Assembly (NCBI GenBank): GCA_942159475.1
Contig: OW804102.1
Span: 34,354,873 to 34,418,872 of the forward strand
Direction of reading: 5' to 3'
DNA: 64,000 bases
DNA from: Sthenelais limicola
Taxonomy: Eukaryota > Annelida > Polychaeta > Phyllodocida > Sigalionidae
This document shows positions 12,096-20,937 of the stretch, in pieces. Positions within the stretch are counted from its first letter, which is position 1. Each line of letters starts with the position of its first letter. The translations under genes and the position numbers were made by a program. The notes below the pieces were generated by a model. That model was not told where the DNA came from, did no database searches, and saw only the letters and a program-made list of their open reading frames with translations.

Positions 12096-15000
12096 TTTAT
12101 TGTATGCAGACTGTTTTACAATACGGTCGCTCAAGTCTAGAATCTAGGTCTCCCAGAGAGTGCCGGTCTTTGAAAATACTTTTTGAATATCTTTCCAAAT
12201 CCTGTGCGAAAGGTAAACTAATTGCATTAACAAGGTGTGAGATTTCCTTGCTGGGCGAATTTAAATCCACGCGATAAGGTATCATTTAGGACATTTATCC
12301 GCGCGAAAATAAATAGGTTTACAGTGTTGTTTTTAACTTTTGAATAGTGTCGTAACATTACATAAATCAGATCAGATGGTATCGTGTGTACACTGAATGG
12401 TTAGAAGAGGCAAACAAATATATTTGGGGTGTGAGTGAAGCAATTATTAAGTTTTTAACTGATTAAGTATACATACAATTAAGTGGACATACAGTTTAAC
12501 ATCAAATCATTGTATCAAATCAACTTTTTAAACTAGGGTTACGTGAGATTATGGCTTGTACGACATTATGCTCAATAACAATTTTCACCAAAGAAAATCT
12601 AGATCATTTTCTCACTCGATACTTACGTGGAACAACTCAATTATATTACTTTACGTTTATTAAATTATATAAAAGAAAATTTCATCAACCTTAAATCAGT
12701 GACAGTAAAAACCATAACATACGTCATATTTTCACCATCAAAATGTTGCAAAATAACATTGTAAGCACTTCGTTATTATTCAAATAATTGTTGATATCAG
12801 CAGGAATCCACTACAGTCCTTTGTGAATAAATTGATATATTTTCTGATATATACGTGAAGCCTGTGTATACAAACGTTTGTAAAAACTCCACGATGTCAC
12901 TAGAAGTACCAAAGCCTGGTATAAGATCAAGCCAGAAGAAGGATATAACCGTCAACGAGTTGAAGAACGTCCACCAAAACAAGAAGTAGACTAGATTAAC
13001 CCTGGACATGTTGTCATCGGGTGCATCCGAGCTTGTACCATGCTTGTCTTCTGTCTCAGTTGTATTGATGTGTAATGCTGGAGACTTATTAACCCTTTCT
13101 GTATTATCTTTGACACTTTTTTCCATTATTGTATTGGCGAAGGTAAATGGTATCTGATGAGGAAAATAACATCAGTGATTACTATTTCATTTTCAATTTA
13201 GAGATGTGGAAATTTTAATATAATACTGTAAACGTATTACTGTTCGCGCTGTATTTACTTTTGCTATAAATACGCACACCCAACTTAATGCATGCAAATA
13301 AATCCTGTGCGAAAGGTGTAATTATTGCATAAACAAGGTTGACACTTCCTTGTTGCGCGAATTTAAATCCGCGCGAAAAGGTGTCAAAGTCCTTGGTGCA
13401 CGACAATGTATCTGCGCCAAAATAAATACGTTTACAGTACGACTTTTTTTATTGGGAATGTTGTGAACTGAAGTGTGCACATGCATGTTGGCTGAAAAAC
13501 ATTTAAATTTTAATTTACATGAAATAATGAAAATACACATTTTTGCTGAGGAGATAAGATATTCTCATGCGTTGCCATTATGATCTGGGCCTGCATGTCT
13601 GAGAAGCTATAAACTGAACTGTTTAGTTTCTAGCAGCTTCAATACAGGATCAGACTTGGCGTCGCCTGGAGGATTGTTTCATAACCATCCTAGCCCAGGC
13701 CTAATGGCCTATGGCGCCACCTGGTGACATATCAAAGTTATTAAATTGAATTGAAAAATACTTTATCCGTCAGGTCTCCCAGCCGCCACCTGATAGTGGA
13801 AAGCGGCCTATACTAACAGAGTTAACACTAAGAGCAAAATACAAGTTAAGAGATAGGCAAGTTAATGTAATCAAATACATCCTTACTATCCTTAGTACAA
13901 GTTAAGGATGAGGCAAGATTAGGGTAATCAAATATAACCTTACATAAAGTATGTCACAAGACACAATATATAACATTTCTTTTGTGGTTTTGATATACTA
14001 TTATAAGCTATTCTTATATTTGTCTATATACCCCTTATTAAAACAACAACAACAAAGGGACAAAAATGGGCTTTAGGCCAAACATCTAACTGTCATTTGT
14101 CAATGTTATTTGTGAAATAAAGGAACTTTTGGGCGCCATTAAATAATAAGGTTGTCTGTGTTCCTACCATAGAGGACACCATGAGGAGAGGCCAGAGTAC
14201 ACGACCCACTCCAGTGGCTCCACCTTCTGTGTGTCTCTCACTCTGCGAGTCCAGCTGGAATATGGTGGGAACGAGGCTCACAAACTCGGCCATCACCACT
14301 GCACTGGCACACACTGTCTTTACACACGTGGGCTTGTGACGTAACACTAGAAATCTACACATCTAAACATTAGACATCGCCTGTTCCTCAAATAAAAGAG
14401 ATTTGTATACGTAGGATCATTTATGCATAATTATAGGCTAGATCTGCTTTCTATTTCATGGACCCACTTGGTTTAAAATATGAATTGCTAGTTCAGAATA
14501 GCATGAGAAAAGCGTCTACACATTAAATTAGAACGCAGATATGTGTTTTGAGGGTATATATCCCTTTTGATGAAGTAGCGACGCACGAAATAATATCGAA
14601 ATTTGTGGTAAATATAGGCTCCAAGACTAACAGAAAAATCAATTATACTTACCCCCCTCCAGGGTTACGTCCACCATAACCCCCCCCCCTAGCCGCACAC
14701 ACCCACACACCCCTACAGACATACACACACTCTCTCTCGATTCCTGCACGGCTAATTTATATTCAGGGTGATGTCTACCTCAGTTTCAAACTTGAAGATA
14801 ATTTATTACATAATTATTGTAAAATATGTAACACACTTTCATTTCATCCTCACTTCTAATTGCTGGAATTTAGAGATGTTTGAATTGTTTAGATAATAAT
14901 TATAGTAAATGTGATGTGTTCCAGGAAATGAGTCACAAGTCGCAAAATTGATATTTTTCAAAGGGGTTTTGTTCACAAGATCTCTTTATTGAAATATTCT

Positions 15001-15802
15001 GATTTTTAAAGGGTCTATTACTTTTAATCATATGAATCTGTGTAACAAATTTCAGGACAGTGTACTGGATATATCTCTGCATTTTGAAGGCCTTTACTGG
15101 TAATTACCCATCCAGAAACATTGCAAAGTTATTATTTCAAAAAGGAAAATTTCTAACTTAAAATATAGAAATACGTATTAGGTGTCCTAGTGTTTACTAT
15201 CATTAAATCACCTTGATCTCCTCTTTTCAAATATGGTGATATCTCAAAATCCATATTTTGTGACTTATAACTCATTTTCCTAAAACGGATCACAAATGGT
15301 TGAATAATTATGTCCAGTTGACATACCTCATGATGAACTGTATAGGTATACCGAAGTTGGATAAAATGGCTTGCAAATATGGAGCTGTTCTTTTCCCACT
15401 GATAGCAAAATTAATCATTAGGGACGAAATCCCTTGGGAGCAACCTATCATGAAGAAATTCCTTTTAGGGTAACGTCTGTCATTGTCACTGACACTTCCA
15501 GGACTGAAGATCAAGATCCCGGCCAATGTTATTCCAAATATTATACATGCAAAAGACCACTGTCCAACAACCAAAAATATCACATTGATATGTCGAGTTC
15601 TGTTTTGGCTAGATTGAAATTGCAATGCATTATTAACTTGAAATGCATTCTGATAGTGGTAATAATTGCTATGGTTTGATGCAGTTTCATTGACTGGGTT
15701 GAAATAATCTAACCATATAGGTGTTGATACATAGAAAATAACCCGTGCAACTATTGCTAAGAATGCAAAAAAGATAGTTGGCCTGGTATTTTCCCCCAAC
15801 AT
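8879..15802 (-). CDS. CRT-like (chloroquine-resistance-transporter-like) 10-TM transporter, complete
   Basis: Six exons: 15802-15327, 14354-14168, 13153-12855, 11925-11766, 10662-10517, 9002-8879. All introns are GT-AG, phases agree (2,0,2,0,2), and the join is 463 codons plus TAA. The protein has about ten hydrophobic helices (near residues 9-31, 73-100, 116-134, 142-165, 168-188, 210-228, 246-275, 335-360, 365-390, 398-420), which is the topology of the CRT branch of the drug/metabolite transporter superfamily. Family-like segments are FFMIGCSQGISSLMINFAIS, FLVLRHKPT, LIPGFGTS, FNFTGNLL-type (LNFTGNLL) and EQPFTWHP. Two cysteines (328 and 335) sit in the loop before helix 8, as in CRT proteins. 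Known relatives are vacuolar, lysosomal or plastid exporters of peptides, thiols or ions; the substrate here is unknown. The tail is Cys-rich, then acidic. The start is the first ATG of exon 1, shortly before helix 1; an upstream exon is possible but not needed. Confidence 0.8.
9401..9633 (-). repeat. Family A MITE copy (reverse orientation)
   Basis: About 233 bp, related throughout to the better-preserved copy at 35648-35881 but inverted and diverged. Canonical copies begin near GGGTCAGATTTTCAGAAAAT and end in its inverse. Only about 40 bp separate it from the next, oppositely oriented copy. It lies in intron 5 of the CRT-like gene. Confidence 0.65.
9672..9905 (+). repeat. Family A MITE copy
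   Basis: Begins AGGGTCAGATTTTCGAAAAT and ends in a degraded inverse (TACATTTTCTTTAAACCTGA). The internal GGTTATGTTGAACTGTATTT and AAATTTGGGTTATTTGAG blocks match the other copies. Lies in intron 5 of the CRT-like gene. Confidence 0.7.
10251..10332. repeat. Decamer tandem repeat followed by a perfect hairpin
   Basis: Three copies of the decamer TGCCTGCCAC lie at about 10260-10289. They are followed by a 12-bp perfect stem GTGTGTAGCCTT / AAGGCTACACAC with a GAGGC loop (about 10304-10332). In intron 5 of the CRT-like gene; no function is evident. Confidence 0.6.
10969..11061. repeat. Short foldback element
   Basis: The segment ACACTCGGTTCGAGTCCTGT at the left is inverted at the right (ACAGGACTCAAACAGAGTGT), with a spacer of about 45 bp. 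This is a small inverted-repeat element in intron 4 of the CRT-like gene. Confidence 0.55.
11115..11265 (-). pseudogene. Duplicated, broken copy of CRT-like exon 3
   Basis: This is almost the same sequence as 12915-13075 inside exon 3, and includes the codons for DNMSRVNLVYFLFWWTFFNSL. It lies in intron 4 of the same gene and on the same strand. Relative to exon 3 it carries a 1-nt loss that shifts the frame within the helix and a loss of about 12 nt in the polar segment. It lacks the first and last parts of the exon and its splice sites, so it should not be spliced into the mRNA. The near-identity indicates a recent duplication. Confidence 0.8.
11508..11736 (-). repeat. Family A MITE copy (reverse orientation)
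   Basis: Terminal inverted repeats are recognisable (GGGTAAGATGTTCAGAAAAT at the left; ATTTTCTGAAAATCTGACCC at the right). In intron 4 of the CRT-like gene; its end is 28 bp from the splice donor of exon 4. Confidence 0.75.
12066..12092 (+). repeat. A27 homopolymer
   Basis: A run of 27 A interrupts intron 3 of the CRT-like gene next to a fragment resembling family E (GCGTGAAAATAAATTCAAATCC just before it). It may be the tail of an old retroposed insertion or simple slippage. Confidence 0.5.
12198..12326 (-). repeat. Family E element, partial
   Basis: Matches the 3' half of the copy at 13224-13439: TGTGCGAAAGG, ATTGCA.TAACAAGGT, GGCGAATTTAAATCC.CGCG and a terminal AATAAATAGGTTTACAGT. Confidence 0.6.
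13224..13439. repeat. Family E element with ACTGTAAACGTATT ends
   Basis: Begins ACTGTAAACGTATTAC and ends AATACGTTTACAGT, which are inverted copies of each other. The interior is rich in TTTCGCGC/GCGCGAAA motifs. Lies in intron 2 of the CRT-like gene, about 70 bp upstream of the exon 3 acceptor. A non-autonomous DNA element. Confidence 0.7.
14908..15298. repeat. Family B MITE copy, complete
   Basis: About 390 bp bounded by inverted ends of the type GTGATGTGTTCCAGGAAATG ... TTTTCCTAAAACGGATCAC. The interior includes TTCACAAGATCTCTTTATTG and TTTACTATCATT. In intron 1 of the CRT-like gene; its end is 27 bp from the exon 1 donor. Confidence 0.75.
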
Positions 15803-15849
15803 TTTGTAGTCGTGTAGTAGGTATTATACCATCCTCATAATATTCGGGT

Positions 15850-16208
15850 TCCAGCTAAACCAGGCTGTCTTATCGTTTGTTGACACCTTGGTCTGCTTTA
15901 CTACAAGTTGAAGTTATACTTATCGGTAGAAATCCCACATGAGAGATGAAATCTGTAATGTACTATTCAATCCATTTCTATCCCAGTACATAGCTCCTTG
16001 TTTGTGAAACTGTATAAACCGCTCGTTTGGAATTGCATTCACGACGGATCCCATGGTTTCAATCGATAGAATTACCATATATCTCATTGATAAGACCCAG
16101 TCCCTTAATGTTCCTATCACAAACATATACAGCGAAGGTTATGCTATGGTTCACTTATGTAACCTTTGTGACAGATAAGCGTGCATGGATAAGAGATACA
16201 GTTTGGGC
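15850..16208. other. 5' flank of the CRT-like gene
   Basis: No coding exon is supported here. The promoter and 5' UTR of the CRT-like gene should lie in this area, but no core promoter element can be assigned with confidence. Confidence 0.3.
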
Positions 16209-16465
16209 CCAGATTTGAGAGAGTCCCTTCAAACGAAGGGAATGCCTCTCACCTCAAACCGCAAAGTGTCATTATAATTCCATTAACACCACAGGATGTC
16301 ATTATATACCCATTAAAACGCCGAGTCCTAGATAGTCCCTCCAAACTGAGGGAGAGTTTCTCACTCGCAATCGTAATATATTCTATCAGAATCCCATTAA
16401 AACACCTACTCCAGGGCCGGGAAAGCCATTAACACAGTAGGTGTCCAATCACTGATATATCATTA
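16209..16465. repeat. Family D repeat (composite copy)
   Basis: Contains two tandem sets of the family D blocks AGTCCCTYCAAACNNAGGGA and CATTATAATYCCATTAA, then GGGCCGGGAAAGCCATTA. It looks like two overlapping or nested copies. Confidence 0.5.
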
Positions 16466-18125
16466 GTATCTCACTATCTGATATGAGGGGCTGTGTGTAA
16501 AGGTGTGCAGAAGTAGCCGCCACGTTTTTTTTATATGACGACATTAGAGGGGCGGGAGTAAAACACTTTCTGTCAAGATTTGAGATAAATTCGGACAAAT
16601 GCAGTTTCACAATCGGACAAATGCACTTGAAACAAATTTAGATAATAAATATTTCAAACAACTTTCAAATAACATGCTGAATAACCCAAATATCAAGAGT
16701 TGCATAATGTTATCAGCTGACCGACTTCAATATTTCACCGAAACAATGTACAATTTGTAACATTAAAAGACACTCTAATCAGTAATAAATGGAAGCAAAT
16801 GTCAATATAATCCAACAATTAGCAATCGGGGTATAATTCACAGTGACAGTATCGCAACCACAATGTAAGAGTGAGTATTAAATGCATAGAACGACTGGTA
16901 TACGGTCCCTCAACTCAATTCAGGTGACACCACCCTTATCTTATCATTAAACCTCCCCCCCCCCCCTCCGCGCGCCCCCAATATCCCAAGACGCAGAGGC
17001 GGTGAGATAAGGGAGTCTTCACCTAGCGTAAATTACATGAATGATGCTCGGGCACATTCACATTAGTTTCTCCACAGACCACTAGGTGGCGAGTGTGGAT
17101 AGGGGTATGGACTAAATTCACATGAACTCATACCAAGGTATCATTTGATAGTATTCCTTCCTCCGATGCGGCAGAAACGTGTGATATAGTCTCTCGGTTG
17201 CGTGACATTGAATCACTGATGTAGGTGAAATTTGATAGGATTAAATTATTGCATATAATTATTAATTATTATTAATGCCGGATCACGCTCTGGACGAATC
17301 GTGGCCCGTGCGAAAACCATTTCGCCGAAAATAAACACAAGTTAACACCAACCATGCCTCTATAACAGAGAATCTATATACATCTCCAAACCCTATCCAA
17401 CAGACTTTTCTCCCTTAATTCGACCTTAGACTCTCTAATTCTTTCACCAATTGAAAGGGAATGGCATCAATAACTAATTATAGCATTTATATTATCGTGT
17501 CGAGGATACCCAAAGGTAAAACTAGAGATTAGTTCTATGGTACGTTATTGTATGATATAGAAGAATTTAATTTCCTGATAACTTCTCATAATGATGAGAT
17601 GAGGTTGCCTCTATAACTGCCAATAATTGTTCTCACCTAAAATTATTAGTTCCCCGAGTTAATTTGAACCAATAGAGCGCAAACCAGTTTGTCGAGAGAG
17701 AATTGAAAAGCACTCACCACGGCAGCCATCATACTTTCCGGTGACCTACTTAGGCAAGGCGTTTTCTCTTAATATTGGCGCACGGCGAGTTTGTTTTGCA
17801 TGGTACATTGGAGTAATACACCCCTAGCTGGATTATAATAAGTCTTTTATTTCTCAAGATTTATTCGTTAATATATTCATTTTTATTTCCATAAAAGTGT
17901 GAACAGAAATAAGGCAAGCACCGTCTGGAATCCAGATCTTCTGGGTGTGCCCGAAACAAATTATGCTACATTAAGAGTCATTGGAACAATTGACATTGTG
18001 CAATCGTTGGAATAATTACTGTAGAAAGTTTTATCATGACAATTAAGTTATCCATTTCGGCTTTATGTGCCTGATGGTGAGGCTTTTGTGACAAGGTCTC
18101 TTTTACCAGTGGTACAGAAAAAAAT
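16466..18125. other. Intergenic stretch
   Basis: No gene supported. A C-rich tract (C12 or so) lies at about 16957-16968. The rest is AT-rich unique-looking sequence. Confidence 0.45.
18118..18124 (-). terminator. Pol III terminator of tRNA-Lys
   Basis: Seven consecutive T on the transcribed (minus) orientation, beginning seven bases after the tRNA 3' end. Confidence 0.75.
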
Positions 18126-18130
18126 ACATA

Positions 18131-18202
18131 GCCCAATGTGGGGCTCGAACCCACGACCCCGAGATTAAGAGTCTCGTGCTCTACCGACTGAGCTAACCGG
18201 GC
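18131..18202 (-). tRNA. tRNA-Lys (anticodon CTT)
   Basis: The minus strand folds into a full cloverleaf of 72 nt. The acceptor stem is GCCCGGT / ATTGGGC with two G-T pairs, followed by the D-arm GCTC...GAGC. The anticodon stem CGAGA / TCTCG encloses loop CTCTTAA with anticodon CTT at 34-36. The T-arm GTGGG-TTCGAGC-CCCAC carries intact A-box and B-box promoters. There is no intron. A run of seven T on the gene strand shortly downstream (plus strand 18118-18124) is a good RNA polymerase III terminator. The genomic base at the discriminator position 73 is T, unusual for tRNA-Lys, which normally has G (or A). Confidence 0.95.
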
Positions 18203-18735
18203 GCTAGTGATTACTAATCAACTACTAATTAATACTTACACAATCTCATAGAAAATATTATATCCGAATTTTCTGCCTTTTGTCTGTTGCTTCAAACAGT
18301 CAATGCTAAATAATTTTAATAATACTTGGAATGCTTCCTTGCGCGAAAGCTAATTTCATTTTTATTTGAAACATTCATATCTCGAAAATAATGTTAATCA
18401 TTGACAATAAAAGACCTAAGACGCTTCAGAAGAAGTTGTACCTGGTGCAGCGTTAGATATTTCGAATGATCTAATGAATGAAAAATAAGTAAATTTCAAA
18501 CTACAAGCCGTTCTTGGATATCTCTTGTTTATTACTAAAACAATGTTAGTATATGAATGTATGTATGTTCATTACACCAATTATCAATGTTTCCGTTGTT
18601 AAAATACCTACTAATCATAACCTTTTAGTATTACATAAAATTGTGGCATAGTACTGGCATTTCGTTGATATAGAAAAAGACAATCGCACCTTTAGATGGT
18701 GTACCGTCAGTTACGCCATAACGCAATAGAATACA

Positions 18736-19170
18736 ATTTGGGATGTGTTTCAGGAAGATAAGTCACAAGTCGTAAAATGGATATTTTTCAAAGTGTTTTA
18801 TTCACAAGATGTCTTTATGGGAATGGTTTAATTTTTGGGGTGCTTAACGCTGTTCGTAGCATGAATAGATGTAGGCCTACCAAAGTCCAAGACAGTGTAT
18901 TAAATGTATCCATGCATTTCTAAGGTCATTTTTTAGATACAGTATATTTAGCTACTTTACTAGTATTCGTACTAGTAATCGTCCGCCCAGAAATTTTGCT
19001 AACGTTTTGCTAACAATAAAAATGTCAAACTTAAAATATAGAAATACTTATTAGATGTCCTACTGTTTACTATCATTGGAATCGGCCTCAACTCATCTCT
19101 TCAGATATGATACTATCTAAATATTCATTTTTGCAACTTGTGACTCATTTTCCTGTAACAAATCACATTT
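18736..19170. repeat. Family B MITE copy
   Basis: About 435 bp. Begins GGATGTGTTTCAGGAAGATA and ends with the inverse (TTTTCCTGTAACAAATCACA). Internal blocks TTCACAAGATGTCTTTATGG and TCCTACTGTTTACTATCATT match the other copies. Confidence 0.75.
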
Positions 19171-20212
19171 GTTAAAAATAATTGTTAAAATGTTAAAATC
19201 CTATTGTAAGCTGCAATGTGAACCAGATCAGATAGTATATTGAAAGGAGAGTTATTCTCTGGGTGTGGGACCGATTGTATAAGAAAATCTTACCTCAGAT
19301 TTTAATTTTTTTAAATTTCAAATTGGCTCTTTGATAAAAAAAAACCCTCATGGAATGTCATGATTTGAACGATGCGCCGGTGTTGGTTTTAAGATATATG
19401 CATTGTTCTTATTTACCTATGTCATGTATATTCACTATAAGGATTACTGTATGGATTCTCTACTTTTTCTATGAAATAAATTTGGATTTGTAAATGTCAA
19501 CGACGACTGAGATAAAGTGTACTTGTTACATAATGTTTTTTGCTGAATACAACAAAATATTTAAATACGCCAATTAAGGCCTCAAGGATGTTGTACTCTA
19601 TTTCATGGAAAATAGCTGCGATAATAGGGCGAGTAAGTGTCATTGCAGCGGGGCGCGAAATAACATAAATTAGTCACATGTGTATACACAAGTATACATA
19701 CTTGTGTGGACCAGAGTTACCATGTCTTAAATTGGCTTTACTCTTGGTTAAAGTATACTATATATAGTATGCTTAATTGGACGTAAGTTAGATAACCACT
19801 TTTTAACGTTATCTAGATTTCACTGGAAAATATAGTTTAAATTTTGAACGGTAACGCATTGAAATAACCAATTATATCAGAGTTAATTTGTCAGAACATG
19901 TACAGTCAGTACCTCAACATATTTAGTAAATTCTGATAAATTAGGCTGAACAAAGATTAATTCTAGGTATATCTGGGTATATCTAGTAATGCATTGTTTC
20001 AAGAAAAATGTTTGGTTATGTTGAACTGTAAATCTCATTGTTGTCTGAGCCTTTTTTTAAAGAAGATCGATGAAGGCAAAATTTAATTAGTTTTCTGATA
20101 ATGTTATTCTGTAAACAAAATGTTCAGAAATAGTATGTTTAAGAAAACATTAAACAAAATGATGAAAGAGGTTTGCCAAGGAGAAAACCCACAGTCGTCA
20201 GGTTCTGTGCAC
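19171..20212. other. 3' flank of the CLCA-like gene with a decayed family A copy
   Basis: No gene. A diverged family A copy occupies about 19883-20052 (AATTCTGATAAATTAGGCTG, TTTGGTTATGTTGAACTGTA). The last part before 20213 is the presumed 3' UTR of the CLCA-like gene. Confidence 0.45.
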
Positions 20213-20937
20213 CTAGAACTTGTTGCCATAATATCCACCAAACCAGGCAGGCCTGCCTACTCTGAATCCAGTGCGAGGCCTGAAGCCCTGATAGGCCAGG
20301 GGAGGGTAATTGACAGTGATACCAGTCCCAGGCAGTATACGCTTCAGTGGCGGCAAGGTACGGTGGACAGGGAGACCACCAGGTACTCGGGCCCTGCGGC
20401 CAAAATAAATCAGGAGCATAATGATCATAGCCACAGTGACTGCTCCCAAGGCAAAGCCAATAAGGACAGCAGGAGATTTGAGATAATCTGTCAGGCTTGG
20501 TTGTGGGGTAGAGAGGATTGGGGTGGATGTGGTACCTCCTCCACCTCCTCCTCCTCCTCCACCTCCTCCACCTCCTCCTCCACCTCCTCCACCTCCCCCT
20601 CCACCTCCACCTCCACCTCCACCTCCACCTCCTCCTCCTCCTCCTCCTCCTCCTGTAGTTGTATCAGGTACACCTGTTGTTGCACCTGTACCTGTAACAA
20701 CAGTTGCACCAGTAACGTCTGTGGTGACATCTGTTGCACCAGTAACGTCTGTAGTGGCATCCGTTGCACCAGTCATGTCTGTAGGTGCATCAGTTCCACC
20801 AGTACCACTGATGTCTAAATCAGATGAAATGCTCCATATTGCCTTCATCCCAGCCTGGGCTATGTTGGATACCTCACTCATTGCGCTTCTACCATCCAGA
20901 TCCCAGCTCCGCAGTGCAAAGAGGAAAGCCACTATTC
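20213..20937 (-). CDS. CLCA-like gene, last exon: stalk, poly-Gly, TM helix and tail
   Basis: The exon finishes the Fn3-like domain (SAMSEVSNIAQA, the family's SAVSNIAQA strand). It continues with imperfect 10-residue repeats of type TGATDVTTDV (30-bp repeats in DNA), a 40-Gly run, TTSTPILSTPQPS and a TM helix (PAVLIGFALGAVTVAMIIML). A cytosolic tail with RR, KR and Tyr residues ends in GGYYGNKF. It reads on the minus strand; plus-strand poly-Pro frames over it are shadows. Confidence 0.85.
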
